The translations under genes were made by a program, and so were the position numbers. Below the pieces are notes generated by a model. It did no database searches and was not told the origin of the DNA. It saw only the letters and a program-made list of their open reading frames with translations. A stretch of 6,536 nt of DNA from Thermoplasmata archaeon (lineage in GTDB: Archaea > Thermoplasmatota > Thermoplasmata > Thermoplasmatales > Thermoplasmataceae), in assembly GCA_021797955.1 (NCBI GenBank), contig JAJZYV010000109.1, forward strand, positions 1 through 6,536. Reading direction: 5' to 3'. This document shows positions 1 to 4,915 of the stretch, one piece after another. Every line of letters begins with the position of its first letter. Within the stretch, counting starts at the first letter, position 1.

Positions 1-210
1 TTTTTACCGGCTTCATCGGTTATTAAACCTCATTCCCTTCCCCTATAAGCTTCCTTAAAGGGTGCATAATCAAGTGCGTAGCCGTGGTATTATAATGAAT
101 CATATAAGCATTTTGGTAAAATTTAGGAACGATAGGTAACTTACCGAATGCCAGAAAATCACTCCAAATGCACTTAACAAAGCATTTGAAGCATTTCTCA
201 TAAGAACCAA

Positions 211-220
211 ATATATTTTA
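211..220 (+). promoter_or_regulatory. TATA-like box for the DUF99 gene
   Basis: ATATATTTTA is the most TATA-like stretch upstream of the ATG at 248. Its centre lies about 32 bases before that ATG, so initiation about 26 bases downstream of the box would leave a leader of a few bases. This is called from sequence alone. Confidence 0.45.
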
Positions 221-247
221 GTAAAACGTTTACTTATCTTCAGAGTT

Positions 248-844
248 ATGAGATTGCAAGGGAGAATTATGGGAATAGTTTCTTCATGGTTTCAGAGAGA
301 TTATTCCACTAAAACAACGCTTGTATTTGTATTACTTAGATGTCCGGATACGGTGGAATCTGTGAATTTTGCTTCCATAGATGTTGACGGAGATAATTCA
401 ACAAATACCATAATTGAGACATTAAAATCAAGATCATTTGGAAATATAGAACTTGTTCTGACAAAAGGAATATCTCTTGGGGGTTTAAATTTATATGATC
501 CTAATGCAATTTTTAATAGTACAGGAATACCTGCCGCATCGCTTTCGAGGGTTCCTCATTGTAAAGAATGCGTGGAGAAAGCTATCAAAAGCCTTGAATT
601 CAGAGTAGGCAAAGTTCAAGAGGAAAAGTTGAAGATTCTTAACTGCCTTGAAACAAATGCAGTCACAATAAAAAATGAAAAATATTATGTAAATGCAGCT
701 GGTATTTCCCAGAATGAATTAGTGCTAATACTATCAGGTTGCTTTAAAACTGGTCTCCTTCCAGAACCTTTGAGGCTTGCACAGATTATTGCATCTGGTT
801 TGTACAACTCAAATGAATTATTCTCTGTACATCATAAAGTCTAG
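248..844 (+). CDS. DUF99 (UPF0215) family protein, endonuclease V-like fold
   Basis: This 198-residue protein matches the archaeal DUF99/UPF0215 family, regarded as a homologue of endonuclease V with no settled function. Visible family blocks are RIMGIVSS at residues 6-13 (the usual R-V-L-G-I strand), IDVDGDNSTNTI at 44-55 (the acidic D-G-x-D block), TKGISLGGLNLYD at 72-84, AAGIS at 150-154, and LPEPLRLAQIIASGL at 171-185, the hallmark PEPLR-A-IA C-terminus. The length is normal for the family. I keep the ATG at 248 because RLQGRIMG aligns with the family N-terminus and the internal ATG at 269 would remove the first strand. A TATA-like box at 211-220 would give only a very short leader. The last 27 bases overlap the opposite-strand gene that ends at 818. 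A nucleic-acid role is inferred from the fold relationship only. Family assignment is firm, function is not. Confidence 0.88.
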   Translation: MRLQGRIMGIVSSWFQRDYSTKTTLVFVLLRCPDTVESVNFASIDVDGDNSTNTIIETLKSRSFGNIELVLTKGISLGGLNLYDPNAIFNSTGIPAASLSRVPHCKECVEKAIKSLEFRVGKVQEEKLKILNCLETNAVTIKNEKYYVNAAGISQNELVLILSGCFKTGLLPEPLRLAQIIASGLYNSNELFSVHHKV

Positions 845-1168
845 TTCTTCCTTTGCATTGTCTTTGAGTTTGGACAGTTTGGGTTCAATGTCATCCAGTT
901 TCTCCTCATCTACTGGAATATACTTCATTTTACCCAGAGACATGTGATAGGAACCAGGGCAAAGTACGCCTTCCTTTACTATTATGGCATCTGGATTTAG
1001 GGAGATAATTCCCATCATTGATCTCTCTTTGCCTTGGAAAGGTGAGCCGAAACCTGGATTTTGATAGTGCTTTTTTTCGCCAGTTTCGGTATCTATCTGC
1101 ACTATTGTGTTTCCATACTCAAGTGGAGTTATCATCCTCTCTTCATCTACTACCGCTATTATTTTCAT
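818..1168 (-). CDS. Small protein resembling the NifX/NifB-type FeMo-cofactor-binding fold
   Basis: This is a 116-residue soluble protein. Its order of elements resembles the dinitrogenase iron-molybdenum-cofactor (NifX/NafY/NifB C-terminal) domain: an N-terminal strand MKIIAVVDE, then PLEYGNTIVQIDTETGE (16-31) where the family has an FG-x-A-xxF-x-IYD-x-x-x-G block, then MMGIISLNPDAIIVKEGVL (51-69) matching the G-xx-L-xxx-G-x-DAVI-xxxxG segment, and a final strand KYIPV at 82-86. It departs from the family in having a 20-residue Gly/Pro/Lys loop (38-52) and a CPG motif at 70-72 in place of the usual glycine-rich turn. The charged tail (87-116) is probably helical. No nitrogenase gene is nearby, so nitrogen fixation is not implied. 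The start at 1168 has a TATA-like box about 20 bases upstream and no Shine-Dalgarno, as expected for a leaderless message. The coding call is good; the fold call is tentative. Confidence 0.8.
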   Translation of the reverse strand: MKIIAVVDEERMITPLEYGNTIVQIDTETGEKKHYQNPGFGSPFQGKERSMMGIISLNPDAIIVKEGVLCPGSYHMSLGKMKYIPVDEEKLDDIEPKLSKLKDNAKEELDFMMYRE

Positions 1169-1182
1169 AAGTTAACATTTCT

Positions 1183-1193
1183 ATTTATTTAAT
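1183..1193 (-). promoter_or_regulatory. TATA-like box for the 116-residue protein gene
   Basis: On the minus strand this reads ATTAAATAAAT, centred about 20 bases upstream of the ATG at 1168. It is the only TATA-like element in the 67-base gap behind purM. The flanks make the 15-base stretch 1181-1195 nearly palindromic (CTATT...AATAG). Confidence 0.4.
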
Positions 1194-1235
1194 AGACTTT
1201 ATGTGTAAATAGATGTGAATAATTGATGGTTCGAA

Positions 1236-2252
1236 TCAATAATAACCGGCTAATTCTACCCCAAACTTAGGTACAGTTATTCCCGATCCGTTCTCAATAT
1301 GGCCAATTTCCTTAAATGGCAGGCGATTTTTGATTGTGCTTACAAAATCCCTTTTGTCGTCTTGATCGATAACTATGGCAAATCCAATGCCCATATTGAA
1401 AATCTCATACATGCTGTTATAATTAAGAGATCCTAATTCCATAATTTTATTAAACACGTTCTGAGGTTCAATAGGATCATCAATCACATACTTCATATCT
1501 TTCATTCTAACAAGGTTTTTCAGACCCCCACCTGTTATATTTGCCATTCCTTTGATATTTACGATGCTCATCAGGTCAAGAATTTCTCTTACATATATCC
1601 TGGTTGGCTCCAATAGAATTTCATGTGCCTTCTTGGTCTCTCCTGGAAATGGTTCCATGAGATTTATTTCATTGTCTTTAATAACTTTCCTTACTGTTGT
1701 AAAGCCGTTTGAGTGGAGCCCACTGCTTTGCAGACCAAAAATAATGTCCCCATCTTTAATGGATTCACCTGTTACAATTTGATTCTTATGCACAATACCT
1801 AAAACTGTTCCTGATACATCTGTACCCTTAACGAGGTCTGGAAGCATTGCGGTTTCCCCTCCGATTATTGAGATATTAGAAATTTGAGCGCCTACATTCA
1901 ACCCGATTCCGAGCTGCCTTGCAACCTCCTGATTTGGTCTCCTCAGAGATATGTAATCGACCATAGCTATGGGTTCAGCACCAACTGTTATCGTATCATT
2001 GACATTCATTGCAATGCAATCAATTCCAATGCTTTCCCATTTTGAAACCTCCTCTGCAATGAGAACTTTTGTGCCTACTCCGTCAGTGTTCATGGCAATA
2101 GCGATATTCCCCAGATCTATAAGGGATGTAAAACCTCCCATTGGTCCAATAGTTCTAAAGTCTTCCCTCTTAAATTTGAACTGTCTTATCAGTGTATTTA
2201 CGAATTCCCCTATACCTTTGCGATCAACCATTCCTTCTTGAGGGTTTTCCAT
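1236..2252 (-). CDS. purM: Phosphoribosylformylglycinamidine cyclo-ligase (AIR synthetase)
   Basis: PurM closes the imidazole ring in purine synthesis: FGAM + ATP gives AIR + ADP + phosphate, in the cytosol. The 338-residue product has the full signature set of this superfamily: NTDGVGTK (55-62), IGIDCIAMNVNDTITVGAEP (about 75-94), GGETAMLPD (131-139), LQSSGLHSNGF (174-184) with the conserved His of SSGxHSNG, ITGGGL (240-245) and EIFNMGIGF (284-292). The frame is open back to 2288, but I place the start at the ATG at 2252. From there NPQEGMVDRKGIGEFV aligns with the usual SYKDAGVDIDxxxxLV start, and the extra upstream residues (IYFYFI...) simply translate the TATA region. The ATG at 2231 would cut this segment. 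No other pur gene is present in the window. The gene is divergent from zfx, and its own AT-rich promoter lies just upstream. The enzyme identification is firm. Confidence 0.96.
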   Translation of the reverse strand: MENPQEGMVDRKGIGEFVNTLIRQFKFKREDFRTIGPMGGFTSLIDLGNIAIAMNTDGVGTKVLIAEEVSKWESIGIDCIAMNVNDTITVGAEPIAMVDYISLRRPNQEVARQLGIGLNVGAQISNISIIGGETAMLPDLVKGTDVSGTVLGIVHKNQIVTGESIKDGDIIFGLQSSGLHSNGFTTVRKVIKDNEINLMEPFPGETKKAHEILLEPTRIYVREILDLMSIVNIKGMANITGGGLKNLVRMKDMKYVIDDPIEPQNVFNKIMELGSLNYNSMYEIFNMGIGFAIVIDQDDKRDFVSTIKNRLPFKEIGHIENGSGITVPKFGVELAGYY

Positions 2253-2267
2253 GAGGGAATATAGCAT

Positions 2268-2284
2268 TATAAAATAAAAATATA
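2268..2284 (-). promoter_or_regulatory. AT-rich promoter of purM
   Basis: The minus strand reads TATATTTTTATTTTATA. The distal TATATTTTTA (2275-2284) is centred about 27 bases upstream of the ATG at 2252, the spacing expected for a leaderless archaeal transcript. This also argues that the residues upstream of 2252 in the same frame are not translated. Confidence 0.5.
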
Positions 2285-2404
2285 TCAATTTGAATTTTTT
2301 TCAATATTTTACAATTATAAGATGATTTTATTAGAGGTTTGGCTACTCTTCTCAGCGGGATTATACTTGTTTAAATGCCGTATTTAGCTGATTTCTGTGC
2401 AAAT

Positions 2405-2414
2405 AATTATATAT
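2405..2414 (+). promoter_or_regulatory. TATA-like box for zfx
   Basis: AATTATATAT sits 31-40 bases before the GTG at 2445. Initiation about 26 bases downstream would fall near 2436, giving a leader of roughly 9 bases that would cut into the ribosome-binding site. A second AT-rich candidate, TTTAAAT at 2370-2376, would give a leader of about 45 bases that keeps the whole site. The sequence does not decide between them. Confidence 0.4.
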
Positions 2415-2433
2415 CAAGGTGGCAATGTCGTAA

Positions 2434-2439
2434 GAGGTG
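2434..2439 (+). promoter_or_regulatory. Shine-Dalgarno site that sets the zfx GTG start
   Basis: GAGGTG, complementary to the archaeal 16S 3' end, ends 5 bases before the GTG at 2445. It is the strongest ribosome-binding site in the window. It selects this GTG over the in-frame upstream GTG at 2397, which would add 16 residues with no counterpart in the family. Confidence 0.65.
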
Positions 2440-2444
2440 TTAAC

Positions 2445-2876
2445 GTGGTAAAGATTGAATCCCTTGATTATAAACCAAAGCCAATAGATGAGAACTTCGC
2501 GGAAGATGTGGATAACTACCCGGTTACGGGAAAGCACCATGATCACGAAGTAAGAGCTGAAGGAAAGCAGAGGATGGATGCTGATGGGAAACCGTATCCA
2601 ATAAAGAACGGAATCCATGGAACCAAGGTTGCTGTGGATTGGGAGTCATGCGTAGCAGATGGTGCTTGTATGGATGTTTGCCCTGTCAGTTTATATGAAT
2701 GGCAGTTAAACCCAGGTCAGATGGGAACAGGGAACGACAAGGATATAACCGGAGATAAGGAACTTTATGACAAATACAGAACTGATAAATGCGATCCAGT
2801 AAGGGAAAATGAATGCATTTTCTGTATGGCGTGCGAAAGCGTTTGCCCCACAAGAGCAATAAAGATTACACCATAA
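2445..2876 (+). CDS. zfx: Zinc-containing ferredoxin, [3Fe-4S][4Fe-4S] type
   Basis: This 143-residue electron carrier of the Thermoplasma/Sulfolobus zinc-ferredoxin family acts in the cytosol; in relatives it accepts electrons from 2-oxoacid:ferredoxin oxidoreductases. The N-terminal extension (1-62) carries GKHHDH (29-34) and GIHG (56-59). His31, His34 and His58 correspond to the three zinc-binding histidines, and Asp117 of CDPV to the fourth ligand. The first cluster motif is C69-xx-D72-xx-C75-xxx-C79-P, with Asp in place of the second Cys, the usual mark of a [3Fe-4S] site. The second is the complete C124-xx-C127-xx-C130-xxx-C134-P. A further Cys116 precedes the zinc Asp. The linker between motifs (about 86-115) is longer than in Sulfolobus, as in Thermoplasma. 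The GTG start at 2445 is fixed by the GAGGTG site and gives the family N-terminus MVKIESLDYKPKP. The gene is followed by T8 and then a tRNA gene. The identification is very secure. Confidence 0.97.
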   Translation: MVKIESLDYKPKPIDENFAEDVDNYPVTGKHHDHEVRAEGKQRMDADGKPYPIKNGIHGTKVAVDWESCVADGACMDVCPVSLYEWQLNPGQMGTGNDKDITGDKELYDKYRTDKCDPVRENECIFCMACESVCPTRAIKITP

Positions 2877-2884
2877 TTTTTTTT
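2877..2884 (+). terminator. T8 tract after zfx
   Basis: Eight consecutive T residues follow the zfx stop codon directly and end two bases before tRNA-Gln. U-rich tracts without a hairpin are typical archaeal termination signals, so zfx transcription may end here. If termination is partial, zfx would read into the tRNA and the small gene behind it. Confidence 0.5.
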
Positions 2885-2886
2885 AG

Positions 2887-2959
2887 AGCCCCGTGGTGTA
2901 GTGGCCAAGCATATCGGACTTTGAATCCGACGACGGCAGTTCGAATCTGCCCGGGGCTG
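2887..2959 (+). tRNA. tRNA-Gln, anticodon TTG (UUG), no encoded CCA
   Basis: A complete 73-base cloverleaf. The acceptor arms AGCCCCG (2887-2893) and CGGGGCT (2952-2958) pair fully, starting with an A-U pair. The D-stem GTGT/GCAT has a loop containing GG. The anticodon stem TCGGA/TCCGA encloses loop CTTTGAA with anticodon TTG at 2921-2923. The variable loop is CGAC, and the T-stem GGCAG/CTGCC encloses TTCGAAT. The discriminator base is G2959, followed by TAA, so CCA must be added after transcription. In archaea, Gln-tRNA of this kind is made from Glu-tRNA by an amidotransferase. The gene stands 10 bases after zfx and 11 bases before the ubiquitin-like protein gene, on the same strand. No strong TATA box is visible within the end of zfx. 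Confidence 0.96.
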
Positions 2960-2960
2960 T

Positions 2961-2965
2961 AAGGT
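2961..2965 (+). promoter_or_regulatory. Ribosome-binding site within the tRNA-Gln trailer
   Basis: AAGGT lies between the tRNA 3' end (2959) and the ATG at 2971, with a 5-base spacer. There is no room for a separate promoter in the 11-base gap. If the pair is co-transcribed, 3' processing of the tRNA would leave an mRNA starting near 2960 that retains this site. Confidence 0.45.
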
Positions 2966-2970
2966 TCGGT

Positions 2971-3165
2971 ATGATTAAAGTTATTGGCAGAAAATCTGAG
3001 CAGAAAACAATAGATAAAGCACTAAAATTAAATGACCTTATGGCTTCGTTTTTAATATCCAGAGAAAGGTTCATAGCAATTTTAAATGGAATTCCTGCCA
3101 CTTCAGATGACATAGTCAATCCAGATGATGAGCTTGTGCTTCTGGAAGTATTCTCAGGCGGATAG
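2971..3165 (+). CDS. Ubiquitin-like sulfur-carrier protein (ThiS/MoaD/SAMP type)
   Basis: This 64-residue protein has the beta-grasp pattern of ThiS, MoaD, Urm1 and archaeal SAMPs. An N-terminal strand IKVIG is followed by a central helix region (about 15-29), then the typical LNGIPATSDDIVNPDDELVL (38-57) corresponding to VNG-xxxxxxxxLxxGDxVxI, and the obligatory C-terminal Gly-Gly in EVFSGG. In this family the terminal glycine is adenylated by an E1-like enzyme and then carries sulfur as a thiocarboxylate for tRNA 2-thiouridine, thiamine or molybdopterin synthesis; archaeal SAMPs also tag proteins. No thi or moa genes and no E1 are in the window. Its partner in context is tRNA-Gln(UUG), 11 bases upstream, whose U34 is a known target of this thiolation chemistry. 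The ATG at 2971 is preceded by AAGGT (2961-2965) in the tRNA trailer. The family is clear; which pathway it serves is inferred. Confidence 0.88.
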   Translation: MIKVIGRKSEQKTIDKALKLNDLMASFLISRERFIAILNGIPATSDDIVNPDDELVLLEVFSGG

Positions 3166-3167
3166 AG

Positions 3168-4469
3168 CTAATTAGGATTTCTTTTTGAGAGAAAGTTTGT
3201 GGACACTGCCAAATCTGGCAATTTTCCCTTATGTCGCTCAATTTTAAATTCCTGTTTCACTTTGTTTATGTGTTTCCCAAGATCTGCAGTTTCAAGTATT
3301 TTGTTCAGAGCATTATCATAAACATTCATTGTGTTTCTTAACTCAACGAAAATTCTTCCATCCATTACATATGGTCCTCTGAGAACATCATTTCCACTAT
3401 GCTTTTGCAAAAAGGGAATTACATTATCGCTTTCAACAGGAGGACCGCTATGCAACTTAACTGAAGGTAGAATATCTGTTTCCAGTTCAAGTAGAACCTG
3501 AATCTCCTCATCCACTGAATATTCAGTATTGATTATATTGAAGCTGTATTCCTTTGAAGCGCGAGTTAGTGTTGAGATCATCTTCTGAACCTGCGGAAAG
3601 ATGATGTCGTCTACTATCTCTGGCCTCCTAAACCTGATTATGTAAAACGTTGTGCCTCTGTCGACGTTTTGAGAAGGATTTTTCACAGGTGCCATTCCGA
3701 AATAAGAATCAGATGGCTCTCTTAGAAATGTCTTTCCACTTAGTTTTAGAATTGATAGTGCAGTCAATGATACTGCCGCACCAGCGTTTCTCTGCTGGTC
3801 TGTTGGATCAATTATTATAACAGGTGAAACAAACTTTTTTGTTGCTTCAGGTTCCCCAATAATCAATTGTCCTTTTAAAGTTGAAATGTGAGTGATTGCA
3901 GATAGAAATGAGCCGTAATTTACGATTAAAAGTTCTGTAACATAGCCTGAAAAACCATTGGTCTTTAGCTCAGAACCATATATCCCCTGTTTTCTCATGA
4001 ACAACTTCAGAAGCTTTACCTCGTCCTTCTGCTGCATTGTGAGGTTGGCCTTCAGATATTCACTATGCAAGGGAGTTCTGTCAACAGCAGTCAGGCGTTC
4101 CTTTGCATTATTAATTATGAAACAGGGAACTATATCCACCTTTCTCCCGAATTCATTGGAAGATACATAGGGATGCTCAGCATACTTTTCCACCCCATTC
4201 CTTAGAACCGAATGCCCTATCTCCAAACCTAAGTTCTCCATTTCCCTGATTCCATAGCTTCTCTGGAACCGAATGAATATATCAATATCTGCCCCACGAA
4301 GTGATGTTCCTCTTGATGAAGACCCAACAAGTAGAGGTTCTGCATTGATGTTTTGTAATCTACAATATTCCTTTATTTTATTAATTAGGTCATCAGAAAG
4401 CTTCTTTACTGACTCGGTTTCTTTTATATCTGGAGAATACTCTGCAATAACACGCTTTAAATCAATCAT
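3168..4469 (-). CDS. cca: CCA-adding enzyme, archaeal class I tRNA nucleotidyltransferase
   Basis: This enzyme adds or repairs the 3' CCA of tRNAs using CTP and ATP without a nucleic-acid template. The 433 residues match the usual archaeal length. The polymerase-beta-type head has GSSSRGTSLRGADIDIF (49-65), with catalytic acidic residues D61 and D63, and RKVDIVPCF (109-117) supplying the third, D112. The archaeal CCA blocks LTAVDRTPLHSEYL (126-139) and GIYGSELKTNGFSGYVTELL (162-181) follow. The C-terminal half (body and tail domains) is less conserved but continuous. The ATG at 4469 overlaps the nac stop codon as ATGA, implying co-transcription and probably translational coupling. The 3' end meets the convergent ubiquitin-like gene with 2 bases between stops. 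tRNA-Gln nearby lacks an encoded CCA and so depends on this enzyme. The identification is firm. Confidence 0.96.
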   Translation of the reverse strand: MIDLKRVIAEYSPDIKETESVKKLSDDLINKIKEYCRLQNINAEPLLVGSSSRGTSLRGADIDIFIRFQRSYGIREMENLGLEIGHSVLRNGVEKYAEHPYVSSNEFGRKVDIVPCFIINNAKERLTAVDRTPLHSEYLKANLTMQQKDEVKLLKLFMRKQGIYGSELKTNGFSGYVTELLIVNYGSFLSAITHISTLKGQLIIGEPEATKKFVSPVIIIDPTDQQRNAGAAVSLTALSILKLSGKTFLREPSDSYFGMAPVKNPSQNVDRGTTFYIIRFRRPEIVDDIIFPQVQKMISTLTRASKEYSFNIINTEYSVDEEIQVLLELETDILPSVKLHSGPPVESDNVIPFLQKHSGNDVLRGPYVMDGRIFVELRNTMNVYDNALNKILETADLGKHINKVKQEFKIERHKGKLPDLAVSTNFLSKRNPN

Positions 4470-4834
4470 TGACTCAGATCAATTATGGCCTGGGCAGGTT
4501 CCCCGGAAGCTTTTTTTAAGGCTTCGATAGCTTTCTCTCTGGTGACGTTTGCCTGACTCATTACAAGATCAATGTCTTCCTTTGGAAAGGATGGTTCTGA
4601 TGGTGGTTTTTTAGCGGTTTGCGCTTTAGCGACTTCTCTGATATTCCCCACTATTTGGAGACTTTTCTGCCCCTGTGCCTCAATCATGACCACTTCCGGG
4701 TTGTCAATGATATAATTTTTTGCTTCCCCCTCCATGACAATTCTTTTTACGTCTGTCATTTCAGTGGATTTTATACCCATCTGAGACATCATTCTTCTCA
4801 TTTCTCTTGAATTCATTTTTCCCGGCATCATCAT
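4466..4834 (-). CDS. nac: Nascent polypeptide-associated complex protein (archaeal alpha-NAC)
   Basis: Archaeal NAC is a homodimer that binds ribosomes near the exit tunnel and contacts nascent chains. The 122-residue product begins with the characteristic Met/Arg-rich ribosome-binding segment PGKMNSREMRRMMSQMGI (4-21). The NAC beta-barrel domain (about 25-70) contains PEVVMIEAQGQKSLQIVG (46-63), a family signature. A flexible Ala/Pro/Ser linker (71-83) leads to a UBA domain (about 84-121) with EDIDLVMSQANVTREKAIEA, as in the eukaryotic alpha subunit. Three tandem ATGs (4834, 4831, 4828) are possible starts. A TATA-like box centred about 21-27 bases upstream of them indicates a leaderless message, so the exact start is open. 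The stop codon overlaps the cca start by 4 bases, making nac-cca an operon. The identification is firm. Confidence 0.95.
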   Translation of the reverse strand: MMMPGKMNSREMRRMMSQMGIKSTEMTDVKRIVMEGEAKNYIIDNPEVVMIEAQGQKSLQIVGNIREVAKAQTAKKPPSEPSFPKEDIDLVMSQANVTREKAIEALKKASGEPAQAIIDLSQ

Positions 4835-4850
4835 ACTTGAACTACAACTA

Positions 4851-4858
4851 ATAATATA
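4851..4858 (-). promoter_or_regulatory. TATA-like box for the nac-cca operon
   Basis: TATATTAT on the minus strand, inside the nearly palindromic stretch 4847-4860. Its centre is 20-27 bases upstream of the three tandem nac ATG codons, fitting leaderless transcription. It lies in the 81-base gap after cobQ, so nac-cca probably has its own promoter even if cobQ reads through. Confidence 0.5.
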
Positions 4859-4915
4859 GTCTTTTTCTGTTATTTCGATAGCTCCATTTCAAAACAGTAC
4901 AATTGATTATCTTCC

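Noticed and set aside
26..217. A minus-strand frame open for 64 codons in the otherwise empty left region, possibly a decayed gene or transposase fragment.
   Set aside because: It has a methionine only near its 3' half, the resulting 26-residue peptide resembles nothing I recognise, and the run of Cys/Lys/Phe comes from the local AAGCATTT repeats. Another frame is also partly open, so chance is the simpler reading.
1222..1240. Inverted repeat ATTGAT/ATCAAT enclosing GGTTCGA, which also contains GGTTCGAATC like a tRNA T-arm; considered as a terminator or an attachment-site remnant.
   Set aside because: The stem is only 6 AT-rich pairs without a T tract on the purM side, and the tRNA-like match is 10 bases that partly encode the purM C-terminus. 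There is no acceptor sequence and no integrase.
2253..2288. A longer purM start at 2288.
   Set aside because: The added peptide is a translation of the AT-rich promoter, and the family N-terminus aligns from the ATG at 2252.
2397..2444. An in-frame GTG start 16 codons upstream of the chosen zfx start.
   Set aside because: The extra residues have no counterpart in zinc ferredoxins, the stretch contains the TATA-like box, and the strong GAGGTG site points to the GTG at 2445.
2361..2618. A minus-strand open frame of 85 codons across the purM/zfx gap and the start of zfx.
   Set aside because: Most of it is antisense to the conserved zinc-ferredoxin N-terminus, and its hydrophobic sequence shows no family pattern.
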